From Allolobophora icterica (taxonomy: Eukaryota > Annelida > Clitellata > Crassiclitellata > Lumbricidae): DNA of 64,000 nt. Numbering within the stretch: the first letter of the stretch is position 1; every line of letters starts with the position of its first letter. Under the pieces are notes generated by a model. That model was given only the letters and a program-made list of their open reading frames with translations. It did not search any database and had not been told where the DNA came from. The stretch is taken from contig OY744616.1 of the NCBI GenBank assembly GCA_963556255.1, positions 9,832,991 to 9,896,990 on the forward strand. The letters are read 5' to 3'. Positions 1 to 21,397 of this stretch are shown here, in pieces. Position numbers and translations under genes: made by a program.

Positions 1-490
1 GCTACCTGTAATATAGAGCATTCTGTAAGCTTCTGCAGCTCTTCCGACACTCAACTAACACTCGCAAAGATCTACCTGCATTGTACCTGTATACAATTAC
101 CTGCTCTAGATCCACCTCGGTTACGCGTATATGCATAGAGATCTAGATCATTTCTATACGCTTGAACACTCTTGTCATTCAAAGTTTATAGTTTATGTTC
201 GGCTCGTATACATTCGTGCCCTTTTCTTCAGTGCTAAGAATACTGTCGATTCTCAAGAATAGTATGAGTTTTTAAGATCACATTAGTTCCTAAGTCTTGT
301 CAGTTATATACTGAAGGTGTTCACAGTTAGTCCCCGGCGCCGCCGCCATCCGACGCCATCCGCCGCCGCCGCTAAACCCTCAAGTCGAAACCAGTCGCTA
401 AGCTATCGACTGCTAGCGACTTAATATTTGCTTGTTGTTTCAATCGCGGTTTCCAAGTTTCGATTTGACGAAGCATCATATTGTTAGGTA

Positions 491-539
491 TTCTCAGGTA
501 ATCATCTATGTCCAATAGACATATCTGATTACCTGAGAA
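491..539. repeat. Short perfect-stem hairpin
   Basis: TTCTCAGGTAATCA at 491-504 is the exact reverse complement of 526-539. An inner 6-bp stem pairs 507-512 with 518-523 around a 5-nt loop. The foldback is 49 nt. It may be a decayed palindromic element; it is short for an animal pre-miRNA. Confidence 0.6.
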
Positions 540-655
540 GTCGATAGCAAGTCGCTAAGTCAGTCGATGAGTCTAAGGGACTTAGTCAGTCGATAAGCAT
601 GCGACTTAGTCGGCTGAGTCGCTAAGTCAGTCGCTAACTCCTTAGCGACTGACTC
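540..655. repeat. Cluster of inverted GTCGCTAAG / CTTAGCGAC words
   Basis: GTCGCTAAGTCAGTCG-type words recur in both orientations within about 120 bp, with related copies at 391-424. Alternating orientations allow several competing foldbacks. Origin unknown. Confidence 0.55.
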
Positions 656-1635
656 CGGGTACTATTCACAGTTCCAGTCGATTCACATATAATCGCCAGC
701 TCACTTCAAAACATTTACAGAGAAATTTTACAACCAGAGGCGTACAGCGATTGGCAACTTTTAGACTTTTAGCCTCGCTTGTACGGGCATATGTAAAAAT
801 TCATAAAAAGCCAAAAGGACTCAGATTTTAAAACAGAGAATTCGAAGCCATGGCAGAAAAAAGTGGAGCTTAATTTTTCAATCATTTTTTCATACACTGA
901 CGCGTGCTCTTGAACTATTTTCAGTTGACATTTTCAGCCAACGTTAAATGGAGTTAAATGCTTTTGCTGGTGGAACAGCATAATCAAGCGTCCACAGAAA
1001 TTTGCGAGTAGAGAACTTGAAGAAGTAGACTACTCTCGGAGACTTCTTATACATCAGCCACACGAGCCGCCATCTCACCATCGCGAAAACTGTTTCTGTC
1101 CAAACTTGTTTTAAAATAAACTACATTCGTTTCGCTTTGCTGAACTTGATTCTGTTGAGGTCAGGAAAGTTACAATACTTATGGAATGGCCCATAGTATA
1201 AAACTTAAAGGAAAATTTTGCCAAAAAACAAAAATGATTTATTTACGTCTTAAAATGTAAATAAACATTAGAACGGAGAATGCAGATCGACTATTGTCAA
1301 GTGCAGGAATTCAAATGTTGCCAACTGAAATAAGGCTGCGGTACAAATTTGGCCTGGGGCTAGAAGTTTCCGAGGTCTGAACAACGGTGATTTATAAACA
1401 GCTTACCCACGCTCCTTTCAAGAAGACCCTGGATGGCCTGTGCTTTGGAATTGTGATTCTGAAAACAAATTGCATTTCACTTGTTATAACTTTTTTTAAT
1501 AAAATAAAAGATGTGTTATGTAACTGTCGTATGAACCATACGAATTTAGGAACACGTATACACGGTTTGCAGTGCGTTTGATAGGTGGGTAAAAAAGGCG
1601 TAATAATAAGTATCTTGATACGCACATACATCCAA

Positions 1636-1985
1636 ACAGGCATACATACATACATACATACATACATACATACATACATACATACATACATACATACATA
1701 CATACATACATACATACATACATACATACATACATACATACATACATACATACATACATACATACATACATACATACATAACATACATACATACATACAT
1801 ACATGCACATACATCCATACATACGTGCACATACATCCATACATACGTGCATACACATTATATACATACATAGATACATACATAGTACATACATACATAA
1901 ATATACATACATACATATATAGTTGCATGCATGCATGCATACCTACATACATACATACATACATACAGACAGACAGACAGACAGA
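1636..1985. repeat. (TACA)n microsatellite ending in (ACAG)n
   Basis: A long TACA/CATA tetranucleotide run, becoming interrupted after about 1800 and ending in an ACAG run at 1964-1990. The open frames across it on both strands are simple-sequence artefacts. Confidence 0.95.
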
Positions 1986-1989
1986 CAGA

Positions 1990-2690
1990 CATGGGGTTCT
2001 AGTTTCCACTTATTAATATATAATATATTGTTTAATACCGAAGTTTGAAATCGGCTACTTTCAATGTTCGTCTCACTGTTATGTTGCACCAAAGTGGAAC
2101 CGTTTTTGGCACTAAACTCATCTTGCACCACACCGACAAACCAACAAGTGGCCTTCTAGGGCTCAGGAAACTTAAAATCGCGAGGCGCTGGGCCAGTTTC
2201 ACGACCAGGTCAAAGAGCACCCTGTATAGGTCAGCATAGAGAGATGACCTTTAAAGACTAGACGGAGATAAAGCAAACTGAATATCTCTTCTTTGTTCGG
2301 CAGGGGCTCGGCAGTTAATGGCTGATACAATATTCTGATAGCGAAGACACTCAGGTCTCGAGAATGTTCGAAATGGCAACACTTTATCACCGACAGGAGC
2401 TGATCTTGTCATAAACAATCGGCCAAATGAGTCGTAAAGATTTCAATTGTTTTCTTTGTAAGTCATTAATGCGAAAAACTGACAAGACGTGTTCACTTTT
2501 TATTAGCTGCACTTCATTCGTGTCTTCGGTGAATTTAGGTCTATATAACCCCCTGTCCTCCGGGTATCTACTCTGAAGCGATCCTGGAACGAAACGTTGG
2601 CTTTTAATCTTCTTGTTGTGGGCGAACAATTGGAACGAATTCGGTGTTTTTGTCTCTTCAGCTTTCGATAGTCTCTTCATAGATCACGCT
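1990..2690. other. Unassigned repeat-like DNA
   Basis: No gene recognised. Positions 2575-2610 contain a GGAACGAAACGTTGGC-type word that resembles junctions often seen at ends of Penelope-like elements. This is a resemblance only. Confidence 0.3.
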
Positions 2691-2695
2691 AACTG

Positions 2696-2962
2696 ATGTG
2701 GTCTCAGATGATTCTCTAGACAATGCCTGTGGAGTCTCAAATGCTTCATCTAGACCATGCTTGTGGAGTCTCAAATGCTTCATCTAGACCATGCCTGTGG
2801 AGTCTCAAATACTTCATCTAGACCATGCCTGTGGAGTCTCAAATGCTCATCTATGGAGTCTCAAATACTCATCTAGACCATACCTGTGGAGTTTAAAATA
2901 GTTCATCTAGACCAAGCCTTTGAAGTCTCAATTGCTTCAACTAGACCATACCTGTGGAGTCT
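2696..2962. repeat. 34-bp minisatellite
   Basis: GTGGAGTCTCAAAT begins at 2729, 2763, 2797 and 2831, giving a 34-bp period. About seven units are present, later ones carrying deletions. Confidence 0.85.
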
Positions 2963-3227
2963 TGAGCCACGCATGCATGCATAAAAAGACACTTCAAGCA
3001 CATGAGCAGGGTCGAGGCCATACGGTCGCTACGGGAAAACGTGTAGACCTACTACATTTACAATCATACTACTTTTAAATGACGACTCCTGTAGTCCAAC
3101 CAACATCCGGGGTGTTTAGCATCATGGCGGACCTGGAACGCCAATCGGGTAAACAAGAAACTGAACAGCCGTGGGTATAGCAACTTTCATGGCGCCTTTT
3201 CTGTCGAGCCTGTAATTTGCTTCACAT

Positions 3228-3440
3228 CCACCCATATAGCGCATCTCTACTCTACAGAGTACCTACCCTACCTACCTACCGTACCCTACCCTACCATACC
3301 ATACCCTACCATACCGTACTCTACTCTACCCTAACCTACCCTACCTTCCATACCCTACCAAACTATACCATACCCTACCATATCATATCATACCATACCC
3401 TACCATACCATACCCTACCCTACCATAATCATAATGTCGA
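3228..3440. repeat. CTACC/ATACC pentanucleotide satellite
   Basis: Degenerate CTACC, ATACC and ACCCT pentamers run through the segment. Similar CCCTA/CCAAC pentamer tracts recur at 4000-4120, 4430-4500 and 5400-5560. It is not a TTAGGG telomere repeat. Confidence 0.85.
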
Positions 3441-3730
3441 TATTTATATAGCGCCGAAGATAGCTCATTCACAGGTGCCTAGTCAAAACAAAATCGGCAG
3501 GAAGGTAAAGTCAGATTCAGTATCAGGTCAAGATCCAAAGGCCAAGCAAGCAGACAATGAGACGGCTACGGTGTATGGTACTTTTACCATGCCACTCTCT
3601 TACCTAACCCACTCTAAGATACCATACCTTACCTCACCCGCATCCACACGAGTCAGATATTCATTCATAGATATATATAGTGCCTCTTCATAGATTTATA
3701 CAGCGCCTCTTCAAGAGAACTACTCAGAGA
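3430..3730. repeat. ATTTATATAGCGCC-type dispersed elements, three partial copies
   Basis: TATTTATATAGCGCC at 3449, TATATAGTGCCTCTTCA near 3672 and TTATACAGCGCCTCTTCAAG near 3694 are followed by the usual ACTCAGAG motif. Relatives occur near 12795, 12955, 14410, 19045, 21315, 35045 and 63845, so this is a high-copy short element. Confidence 0.6.
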
Positions 3731-4120
3731 TATAACTTCAAAAGCGTTTTGAATACGCTACAGACCTTGAGCAGCTGTTGCTCTGCTGGGCTAAGGCTTC
3801 TCTTGAAGGCGGCCATTTTGCTGCTTTCCTCAACCGGAAGTGACCGCTCCTCAGTATCCGCAACTTCAGCTGTCGCCACTTTCAACAGAAAACAACGTTC
3901 TATCGTTTAAACTGTAAAATGATTTTCAGAAGTAGCTAAAAGACGTATGTATCTAATCGTATAAATGAGGGATTGCTCTGCCCCATACACTATCGTATAC
4001 CCAACCCTATCTTACTCAATCCTACCTTACCTAACCCAACCCTAGCCCATCCAACCCTATCCTATCCCTATATTATTGTACCCAACTCGATCGTATCCTG
4101 CAATATCCTGTCCTACCAAA
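3731..4120. other. No gene seen
   Basis: Short open frames only, then CCCTA-rich pentamer sequence from about 4000. Confidence 0.4.
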
Positions 4121-4129
4121 TATCCGGGG

Positions 4130-4440
4130 ACAGAGCACAAGACAAATGACGAAGTACTGCAAATGGTGGAGAGGAGAGATCCATGATGAGGACAATCAGA
4201 GAGCGCCAAAGAAGATGGATTGGCCATTATAATGAGAGGGATTCTCTGTTGAGAAATATCATCGAAGGTAGAATGGAGGGGGAAAAGACACGAGGAAGGC
4301 CAAGAACGATGTTCCTAGACTGGACAATAAAGATGGACGGCTACAGACAGATGAAAGCGGAAGCTCAATATTGAGAGGAATGGCGCCGTTGGACATACGA
4401 ACCTGCCTAAGGGCAGAGAACCAAAGAAGAAGACCAAACA
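4130..4440 (+). pseudogene. LINE reverse transcriptase C-terminal fragment
   Basis: The plus strand reads through motifs typical of the C-terminus of endonuclease/reverse-transcriptase LINEs: RRWIGHYNERDSLLRNIIEG, then RGRPR and a WLD-like FLDW, then a conserved WRRW. Stops and a frame change follow the tail (TGA near 4372, TAG near 4411). Only the last ~100 residues remain. The resemblance is to the family's C-terminal signature, not to one named element. Confidence 0.65.
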
Positions 4441-4659
4441 ATTCTACACTACCCAAAATCTATTCTACCCAACGGTACACTATACTACCCAACGCTACAT
4501 AGGCGTAATTTACGGGAAGTACTAGAGGTATCCGTACCCCCCCCCCACACACACTTTTTGGAGAGGCGGGTACCGTACCTCTACTTTTCATACCCATTGC
4601 TTTTGCCCATTATTATTTCATCTAAGGAAGCCCTCGAGATTCAAAACAATTACTGAGCA

Positions 4660-5390
4660 TTATCATCAGTGTGATCACCATTATCATCACTCTCATTGTT
4701 ATTTTTTACTAAAAGAGGTGGCAATATATAATCTGTGAAATCACAATGCAATTATTACAAAATATTACAAGATGCTACTACGAAAATACACTCTGTATGA
4801 AATCACAATGTGATTATTACAAGAGATTGTTATAGCAACATACGTATCCTGTATGAAATCACAGTGCAGTTATTACAAAAGGCTGCTACTGTAATATATT
4901 TTCTGTGAAAATGTCATCACAATGCAATTATTCCCAGTAGTTAAAAGAGGTTGCTACGGCAACATGCTCTCTATGAAATCATAATGCAATTATTACAAGA
5001 TGTTGCTATGGAAAGATAGCTTGTATGAAATCACAATGCAATTATTCCCAGAGATTAGACAATCGTTGCTAAGGCAACATGTATCTCTATGAAATTACAA
5101 TGCAATTATTACAAGAGATTGCTACGGAAACATAATACTGTGTGAAGTCACAATGCAGTTAATCCTCTATGCAATCACAATGCAATTATTCCGAGAGGTT
5201 AGAAGAGGTTGCTATGGCAATATATCCTCTATGAAATCACAATGCAATATTATTGCTAGCGGTATAATGCACTGTGAAATCACAATGCAGTATTATTCCT
5301 AGCGGTAGCAAGCAATATCCTCTGTGAAGTCACAATGCAATTATTCCTAGCGGTAGCAATATCCTCTGCGAAATTTAGTAACCTCCACTT
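4660..5390. repeat. Degenerate ~52-65 bp tandem repeat
   Basis: About twelve units carry a GAAATCACAATGCAATTATT core followed by a TTGCTA(C/T)GGCAACAT-type segment. Spacing varies from about 40 to 65 bp. No coding potential. Confidence 0.8.
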
Positions 5391-5790
5391 TCTAGACCAA
5401 AGTTACGCCCCTGCAACGCTACCTTGTCCAACCCTATCCAACCCCACTCAATCTTATTCTACCCTACCAAACTCTATCCTTCCCTACCCAACCCTGTCCT
5501 AACCAACCCTCCCCTACCAAACGATATCCTAGCCAACCCTAGCCTATATCCAACCCTATCGCTTTGAACATGGGTTTGGAAAGGAGAGGAAACCGTCCCG
5601 CCTTTACCTTTCTCTGCTTCCAGGTCTTCCTTACTCGGACCATAGTGACTTCGTCGGATCAGCCGGTCAATGAACTGCTTCTTGGAACGAGCGTGCTACA
5701 ACACCCACACAGGCCAAAGACAGTCTATGAAAATCCACACTACAAGGTGTTGACAGCACCAGATAAAACATGCATGCTGGTCAAACTTTA
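5390..5790. other. Pentamer DNA and an unassigned short frame
   Basis: CCAACCCTATCC-like pentamers fill 5400-5560. A 75-residue frame at 5564-5791 on the plus strand has no recognisable domain and no splice context I can defend. Confidence 0.3.
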
Positions 5791-5794
5791 GCGT

Positions 5795-6060
5795 CTGATC
5801 GATGTTCCACACGTGTTCCACCACCTTTGTTCCACCTGTGTTCCACTTGTGCGTCTCTTATATTAAACTAGTGCTATATCACAGTGTTCAAAACGGTGGC
5901 ACACTAGTGTTCCGTTAGTGTTCCACTTGTGTTCCACCAGCGCTCCACGTGTGTTTCGCTTGTATTAAACTAGTGTTGCATTAGTGTTCCAAACAGTGGC
6001 AGCCTAGTATTCCGTTGGCGTTATACATTAATGTTCCACTAGTGGCAAGCTGCATACGTT
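5795..6060. repeat. GTGTTCCACTTGT-type short tandem repeats
   Basis: GTTCCAC, GTTCCGTTAGT and related 10-12 bp words recur about fifteen times with interspersed ACTAGTG. Confidence 0.65.
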
Positions 6061-6289
6061 TAAGTGGCAGTATAGTATATCAGGGAACGATTTTTGCAGC
6101 GCCTTTGAAAATTCGTCTCGAAGCGCTGAACATTTATCTAGAGCTAATTTAGTTGCCTCTCCATTGTGCTCCTACCTTGACGACACAGGACCCATTCAAA
6201 CTGGTAACATATGTTAAGTCTCGAGAAATTTATATGGCTCTTCCTTGAGAAATCAGTGGCCTGACTACGGCTCCTGACCGGAGAGTTAA

Positions 6290-6392
6290 TATTTGTTATT
6301 GTTATTATTATTGTTATTGTTATTATTATTGTTATTGTTATTATTATTATTGTTAGTGTTGTTATTATTGTTATTATTATTATTATTATTAT

Positions 6393-6488
<96 letters not shown>
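6290..6488. repeat. (ATT)n microsatellite
   Basis: TTATTG/TTATTA triplets from 6290, nearly pure ATT from 6367 to 6488. It lies just 3' of the terminal exon of the minus-strand cysteine-rich gene. Its TTTATTTATT word at about 6397 gives AATAAA on the minus strand. Confidence 0.95.
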
Positions 6489-6522
6489 TGCCTAAGGGTA
6501 TCAAGGAAACCCAAAGGTAGAT

Positions 6523-16150
<9,628 letters not shown>

Positions 16151-16159
16151 CGTAATCAT

Positions 16160-17040
16160 TTAAACCAGAACCTATAGTAAGTAGCCAACCGTTTAACTAA
16201 ACAATAACAATAGTATACTTTGTCGAAAAAGACTTATATCAGACGTCTCGCAAACTGAGTGACTGAGGAATATACGGGACCAAACCGAATATAAGTTTGA
16301 CTTAGAGTTAAAAATGAGATCGAAGTTCAATTGAAAACTTTAATGATAAGGCAAACAACGGGCGCTAAGATTAGGCTGTCGCCTGCCAATTATTCAGCCG
16401 AGACTTGACAACGCGCTTGAATCGAGCTGTAGTTACAGTAAGCTTGTGTGTGCGTTCTCACCCACCGCGCGTTTTGAGTAGGCCTATACACAATAAAGTT
16501 CCTGCTGGTGGCTCTGTCGTCACATAATTTATACACCTGGTTGACAGTCTCGAATACTTTGTAACTCTGCAAATCTGTAGAATCTGTTGCGTGTCTCGCT
16601 ACGCGGTCTGCTGCCACTGGTGACGTGTCACAACATAATTATCAGTTGGTGGACGTCAAAGGCTTTTTAAACGAACATTTTATCAATTCGCCGAACTTAC
16701 GCGCAAGCTTAGACATCCAAGTAGTAATATTCCACGAAGAAATCCATATGCTTCCGCAACTGAAACCCAGCTGAGAGTAGACCCTGCCTGGGCCTGCCAA
16801 CATGCCCCCACGGAGCCCATATTGGACCCATATTCCCATATCCGACCCGTGAGGAGCCCATATTGTGTTCCATCTAATGCCAATAGTAATGCTGGCAGAT
16901 AAATAAGTATATTTCAAAACCAGAGCCTTGCGTACTTTTACTTTATATTTCAAACGTATTATTTGCAGTAGGCCTAATACTTTTCTACTTTTGATGAATT
17001 GTCAGTGTCATGAATAGCAGAATAGGTGTGCTTTGGTAGA
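16160..17040. other. Upstream region of the cysteine-rich gene
   Basis: It should contain the promoter and perhaps a 5' UTR exon. TTACTATAG just before GTTCTGG at about 16178 is a possible acceptor on the minus strand. 16780-16880 carries recurrent CCCATATT words typical of a dispersed repeat. No other gene seen. Confidence 0.4.
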
Positions 17041-17041
17041 A

Positions 17042-17520
17042 AAGATGGCCCCAGCCCAGTGCATATTTTAAGGAATTTAGACTACTGGGACAAAATTTTG
17101 GAACTTGTCTCTGAAAAACTTTGATGACCTTTTTCTGGGAATTCATCTCCCGAAAAAGTTGATGACCTTTTTTTAGGAAGTCATCTCCCAAAAAGTCATC
17201 TCCCGAAAACCGTTGATGACCTTTTCTTCGGAATTCTTCTCCCAAAAAAGTTGATCACCCTTTTTTAGGAAGTCATCTCCCGAAAATAGTTCATGACCTT
17301 TTTCTTAGGAATTCATCTCCCGAAAAAGTTCATGACCTTTCTGGGAATTTACTACTGGGGCAAATCTTAGAACTCTTCCAACACTTGTCCCACAACTTAA
17401 ATATACTTTAACCATACATTGCCTGGGACAAATCAGCCTAACTACTGGGACAAATCCTAACACTACTGGGACATTTGTCCCACTAGTTATACAGTTAAAA
17501 TATGCCCTGCCCCAGCCTAC
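17042..17520. mobile_element. MITE containing a ~37-bp tandem repeat
   Basis: Left GCATATTTTAAGGAATTTAG and ACTACTGGGACAAA match, inverted, right TTAAAATATGCCC and TTTGTCCCACTAGT. Inside, about seven units of GATGACCTTTTTCTGGGA / ATCTCCCGAAAAAGTT run from 17110 to 17340. Confidence 0.7.
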
Positions 17521-17629
17521 GGAATACGGTGTTCGTCATATGAGCGATACTACTTTTTTATCAGAGTTGTTTTTCCCCTCATATATGTCGGGGCCAGGAT
17601 AAATAAGTCAATAACACTTCACACCCAAG

Positions 17630-17781
17630 CATATAGGCGTAGCCAGTATTAGGCAAGAGGAGGCAGTTGCTTCCTCTTGCTTTTTGCCAGTGGTCTGTGA
17701 AGCTTCATTGTTAACCCCACTACACCTAGATGTCTCCCGGAGTTGCCTCCTCTTGAATTTAAGTCTGGCTATACGGGCCTG
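17630..17781. mobile_element. 152-bp MITE with 8-bp target duplication
   Basis: Termini ATAGGCGTAGCCAG and CTGGCTATACGGGC are imperfect inverted repeats. CACCCAAG flanks both sides (17622-17629 and 17782-17789), the 8-bp size expected for hAT. Confidence 0.85.
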
Positions 17782-17789
17782 CACCCAAG

Positions 17790-18560
17790 GCTATCTTTCA
17801 GGGTTAACCTATAGGAACTACCTTCGCTTCTCCTCTTCTTATAGGCCTGCTGTAAGATAGTGGCTTGCATTGTCGAAAAAATAGGCCTACTTCGTAACGA
17901 CCATGTAGGTCTCACGTGATGCAAAAATTTGACGCATTAAAAGGACTGAAAAATAAGTGAACCTGTGTTGACCTACTCATTAATTCGTGTTAAGTACATC
18001 AGTAATAAATAATCATATATGTAGAATTAGTGAGTACAATAGAGTGAACGAGGAGTACAGTGAGTGAGCTAATGTACAGTAGGCTTATTCCTCAATTCTT
18101 AAATAGCATTTCCATTTCTTATTACTTCTTCACAAGTAGAAGTACTAAAACGTTTACTTGAGTAGAGTAACGCGTTACTTTAACTTCTTTATTGTTCAAC
18201 AAGGCCCAGCTGAAGAGAATACCTAGCGAGAGGTTGCCACTTCAAATTTCTGACGCCAATAGGTTAACTTGGCGAATGAAGTACTTCGACGCTGCGGGTA
18301 GGAGTTTTTCAACAACGAAAAATGGCAAGGGTCGTACTTCTGAAGGGGGATTTCTCTGAAGTCGTTCACAGTTGAGGGTCGGCAAAATTATCGCTGACAA
18401 AAGGACATTTTGATGAGGCTGAGGGGTGGGTGGGTGATCAGATCACAACAATAACTTAATTGAAATGATTGACTGAAGGACATAGGACGGCTGCAATTTA
18501 TCTCACAAGGAACAAATCGGTTGTCATTTGAGTTGCAAGACAGTTGACGTAAAGGACCTA
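17790..18560. other. No gene seen
   Basis: 18155-18195 carries an AGTAACGCGTTACTTTAACT word resembling a hAT-type terminus, without a clear partner. Otherwise unremarkable. Confidence 0.4.
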
Positions 18561-18805
18561 AAAAACAATGCGTAATTACATATGCAATATTCGAGGAAAG
18601 ATAAACAAAGGCGGACCAACAATGCGCTGGATGGACAATATAAATGAGGACGCAACATCACTTGGACTAACGTTGAGAGGAGCACTTGACATGACAAATG
18701 AACGAGAACAGTGGGGGTCATTTATTCGTACTGATAGCAGCCAAATGGCTGGGGTCAGGAACTGATGATGATGATGACGACGACGACGACGATGATGATG
18801 ATGAA
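18560..18805 (+). pseudogene. LINE C-terminal fragment with (GAT)n tail
   Basis: The plus strand encodes GGPTMRWMDNINED, then LGLTLRGALDMTNEREQWGS and a FIR motif, the C-terminal signature of many endonuclease/RT LINEs (RGRPRMRWxDxIxxD...R..W...V). A TGA ends it at 18765 and a GATGAT/GACGAC tail follows at 18765-18803. 5' truncated, as usual for LINEs. Confidence 0.65.
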
Positions 18806-19289
18806 ATGTTGAGTCTAATGTACCTAGTTAGAGCATGTGCGTATAGGCATTTATATATATGTATATTCGCCCAGATGTATGCATATATGTATACACGGCG
18901 TTACACGCATGTCTGTATGTATGCAAGTATGTGAACATATGCATGTAAATGTATAGTATAAGATTCCAACTCTCACGCCAAATTGCCTAGTGGAAACTTC
19001 CATATCCTATCTCAGATACTTGTGTATGGTATGGTATGGTATCTTGGAATTTATAAAGCGCCTGTCATAGTGCGAAAACTTGAACAAACATCCGGAACAT
19101 CGTAAAAAATAAATGATTCGATAATGAGGAAATAAATAATTAATGTGCAATTACCAGGAGTTCAGTCTGAAATACAGTTCACCAAGTTCACGATACTGAT
19201 ATGTTGTCATGTTTTGATGACTTTTAATATCAACAAAGTCTACAAAACTGTTCTATGAACTTTGCCCACGCAGGTAGGCGTCTGGAACC

Positions 19290-20584
19290 CTGATGGGCTA
19301 CAGAATTGTCTTCGGGCTTGCGGATATGTCCACTAATGTCGAGGCTCCGTGAGCCTCCGTCACATTCTCGCTCTGGGGTAGACTAACGGAGCTTCCTCAG
19401 GCCCCTTGCGGAGAGGTTAAGGAAGAGTGTGCAGTTGGCATTTCTGAATATTTCCACGTCCAGCTCGATTCCACCTCAGATCGCCGCAAGATCCCCGAGG
19501 TAGGGCGACACAACTCCCGCAGGTATGGGGGCCTAACCAGTGCAGAGACCCTGTAGGGCAGTGTAGGCGATCCGCAGTGGGAAAGGGAGCCGGGGCAGAA
19601 CACCCCGCATATAAAGAGAAACCTGGCCAAATCTGGGGATGCGACCAATAAGACGTGCGGCTGCACGCAAAACCCGGTCCAAGCACCCAAGACGGGCAGC
19701 TGGGAGGCCAGCGTAAAGGGCGCTACAATAGTCCAGACGGGAAACCACAAGCGCATGGACAAGGGTGGAAGCAGCCGACTGCGTCAGAGTGCGGGAGACT
19801 ACCCTTAACTGACGAAGTTGATAATAACAGTACCGACAAAGCAAATTAATGTCGCATGAATGTGAGCTTTTGATCTAGAATTACACCAAGATCCCATATT
19901 GAGGAGGCAAAGGAAACCTATGGGAATTCAAGTGCCAGAGCCTCAAGGTTAATTTTTGCAAGCTGTTGGCGCGTACGAAACCAGATATAATTCTTGGGTC
20001 TTTGCTGGGTTTAACCGTAGACGGTTTGAGAACATCCAGGCCTCCAAATTCCCCATTACCCGGGTGATCTCTCGAACCGCAGCAGCAGCCGCCGATGGCG
20101 AGCAGTGAACATACGCTTGGAGGTCATCCGCGTAGGACTGACTTAAGACTGCACTGGCCGCCAAGAGGGGACCAAGGTCAGCAGTATAGAGAGTATGTAC
20201 AGTAGGGGACCCAAGACAGAGCCCTGAGGCAGGCCAAACGGAGCAGGAACCCAGGGTGACCTAGCAGACCCACAGGCCACAATGCAAGAGCGGTCCTGGA
20301 GGTATGAGGTAAGTCAGTCAAGAAATTTCCAGAGAGACCATACGAGGTAGAGAGGCGTGTCAAAGAATAGTATGATCAACTGTATCGAATGCAGCGCTTA
20401 CATCGAACAATGCCAATAGAGTAACCTGTGACTTATCAATGGCCCCATAAATGTCCGAGAGAAGGCGTACTAACAAGGTCTCAGTAGAGTGACCTTCCCG
20501 AAAACCCGACTGGTAAGTTGGCAAAAGGTCATTCCTATCAACGTGGACAGTATAAGCTGAGTAGCTACTAAGTCTTAAGTTCAT
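19290..20584 (-). pseudogene. Non-LTR retrotransposon reverse transcriptase, broken
   Basis: Read on the minus strand from 20584, the frames contain in order a SGFREGHSTETLL block, the catalytic FDVSAAFDTVDH (about 20407-20372), GLPQGS-like sequence near 20210, SYADDL (about 20134-20120), then LDYCSALYAGLP and LRAAARLIGRIPRF thumb/connection motifs near 19740-19640. These are the RT blocks of Jockey/CR1/L2-type elements. At least three frame changes separate them, and the endonuclease half is missing, so it is a dead 5'-truncated copy. Confidence 0.85.
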
Positions 20585-20695
20585 ATTACGTAGACTACTT
20601 GATTATTCGAGACTAAGCTGCATAATTATCAAAACATGCATGAACCTTGAAAGTAGGCCTAATTTAGGCTAATTAATCTGTCGATTGATCATTGT

Positions 20696-20905
20696 GGGGC
20701 GTGGTGGCTCAGTGGTAAGTTCGGCGCCTTGTGACCGGAGGGTTGCAGGTTCGAATCCCACTCTAGTCGCTGCGTACGGACCTTGGGCAAGTCACTCGCG
20801 ATTGCTCGTGGCGCTTCGGCGTGAAAACTCAATGCTGTAGTCGGAAGCACCTCTGAGTAGTAGTTGACTTGAGGAGGCGCTATAGAAATATCCGAAATAA
20901 ATTAG
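20696..20905 (+). mobile_element. tRNA-derived CORE-SINE
   Basis: The head has TGGCTCAGTGGTAAGTTCGG and GGTTCGAATCC. The core block is TACGGACCTTGGGCAAGTCA. The 3' end, GGAGGCGCTATAGAAATATC, has the same GCGC-TATA theme as the ATTTATATAGCGCC elements in opposite orientation, suggesting a shared tail. Confidence 0.85.
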
Positions 20906-21299
20906 TTATTTATCCATCTGTCTTCAAGAGGAAAAAGTCTTACGTCTGGCTTCGGTCTTTATTAGTTACTTTCTGATCGAAGATTTTTCTTTTCGAGATG
21001 ATATTAACACGAATCACTTGTGTCACTGCATGTTCTCTACCTTAACGCATCACACTTTTCCAGACGAAAATCCAATTTCTGGCATTTTTCTGATCGAAGT
21101 ATCTTTTCGAAACGACCTTCCTTGCTGAATAAACGAAAATTTGATTTGATTTGATTTGTCGCTTCGAAGTGAAATGTCTCCATGACTCGGAACAATCGCT
21201 TAAGGATGACGTCATCCCAACCAAAATGACGTCATTTTAACAAAAGATGACGTAATCGCAACACGCGCAAAGCTGACAAGAAGAGATAAAAATTTAATG

Positions 21300-21370
21300 A
21301 GTATCGTATCTAGAAATTTATAAAGCGCCTCTCACAGAATGACTATCTAGAGGCGTTCTCAGCACAGTAT
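21300..21370. repeat. TTTATAAAGCGCCTCTCACAG element
   Basis: Same module as at 14412, 19045 and 63845; a foldback pairs GCGCCTCT with AGAGGCG. Confidence 0.6.
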
Positions 21371-21397
21371 CCCCGGTGTAGGAGGTAGGTACGTGGA

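Larger units (their letters stand above)
1..1380. other. Non-coding stretch, no gene seen
   Basis: I see no convincing coding region. Positions 330-372 are GC-rich with CCGCCG runs. The only clear structure is the cluster of hairpins and inverted GTCGCTAAG words at about 390-660, listed separately. Confidence 0.5.

Noticed and set aside
1392..2016. Overlapping long frames on both strands (Cys-Met-Tyr-Val and Tyr-Ile-His-Thr repeats); similar ones at 15043, 37744, 40346 and 57043
   Set aside because: They translate a stop-free TACA/TATG tetranucleotide repeat in all frames; no start, splice or domain evidence.
2570..2620. Possible Penelope-like element end or hammerhead ribozyme (GAACGAAAC)
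   Set aside because: The conserved CTGATGA core is not present in a workable arrangement; only a loose word match remains.
3228..3440. Interstitial telomere repeat
   Set aside because: The units are CTACC/ATACC pentamers, not TTAGGG or TTAGG.
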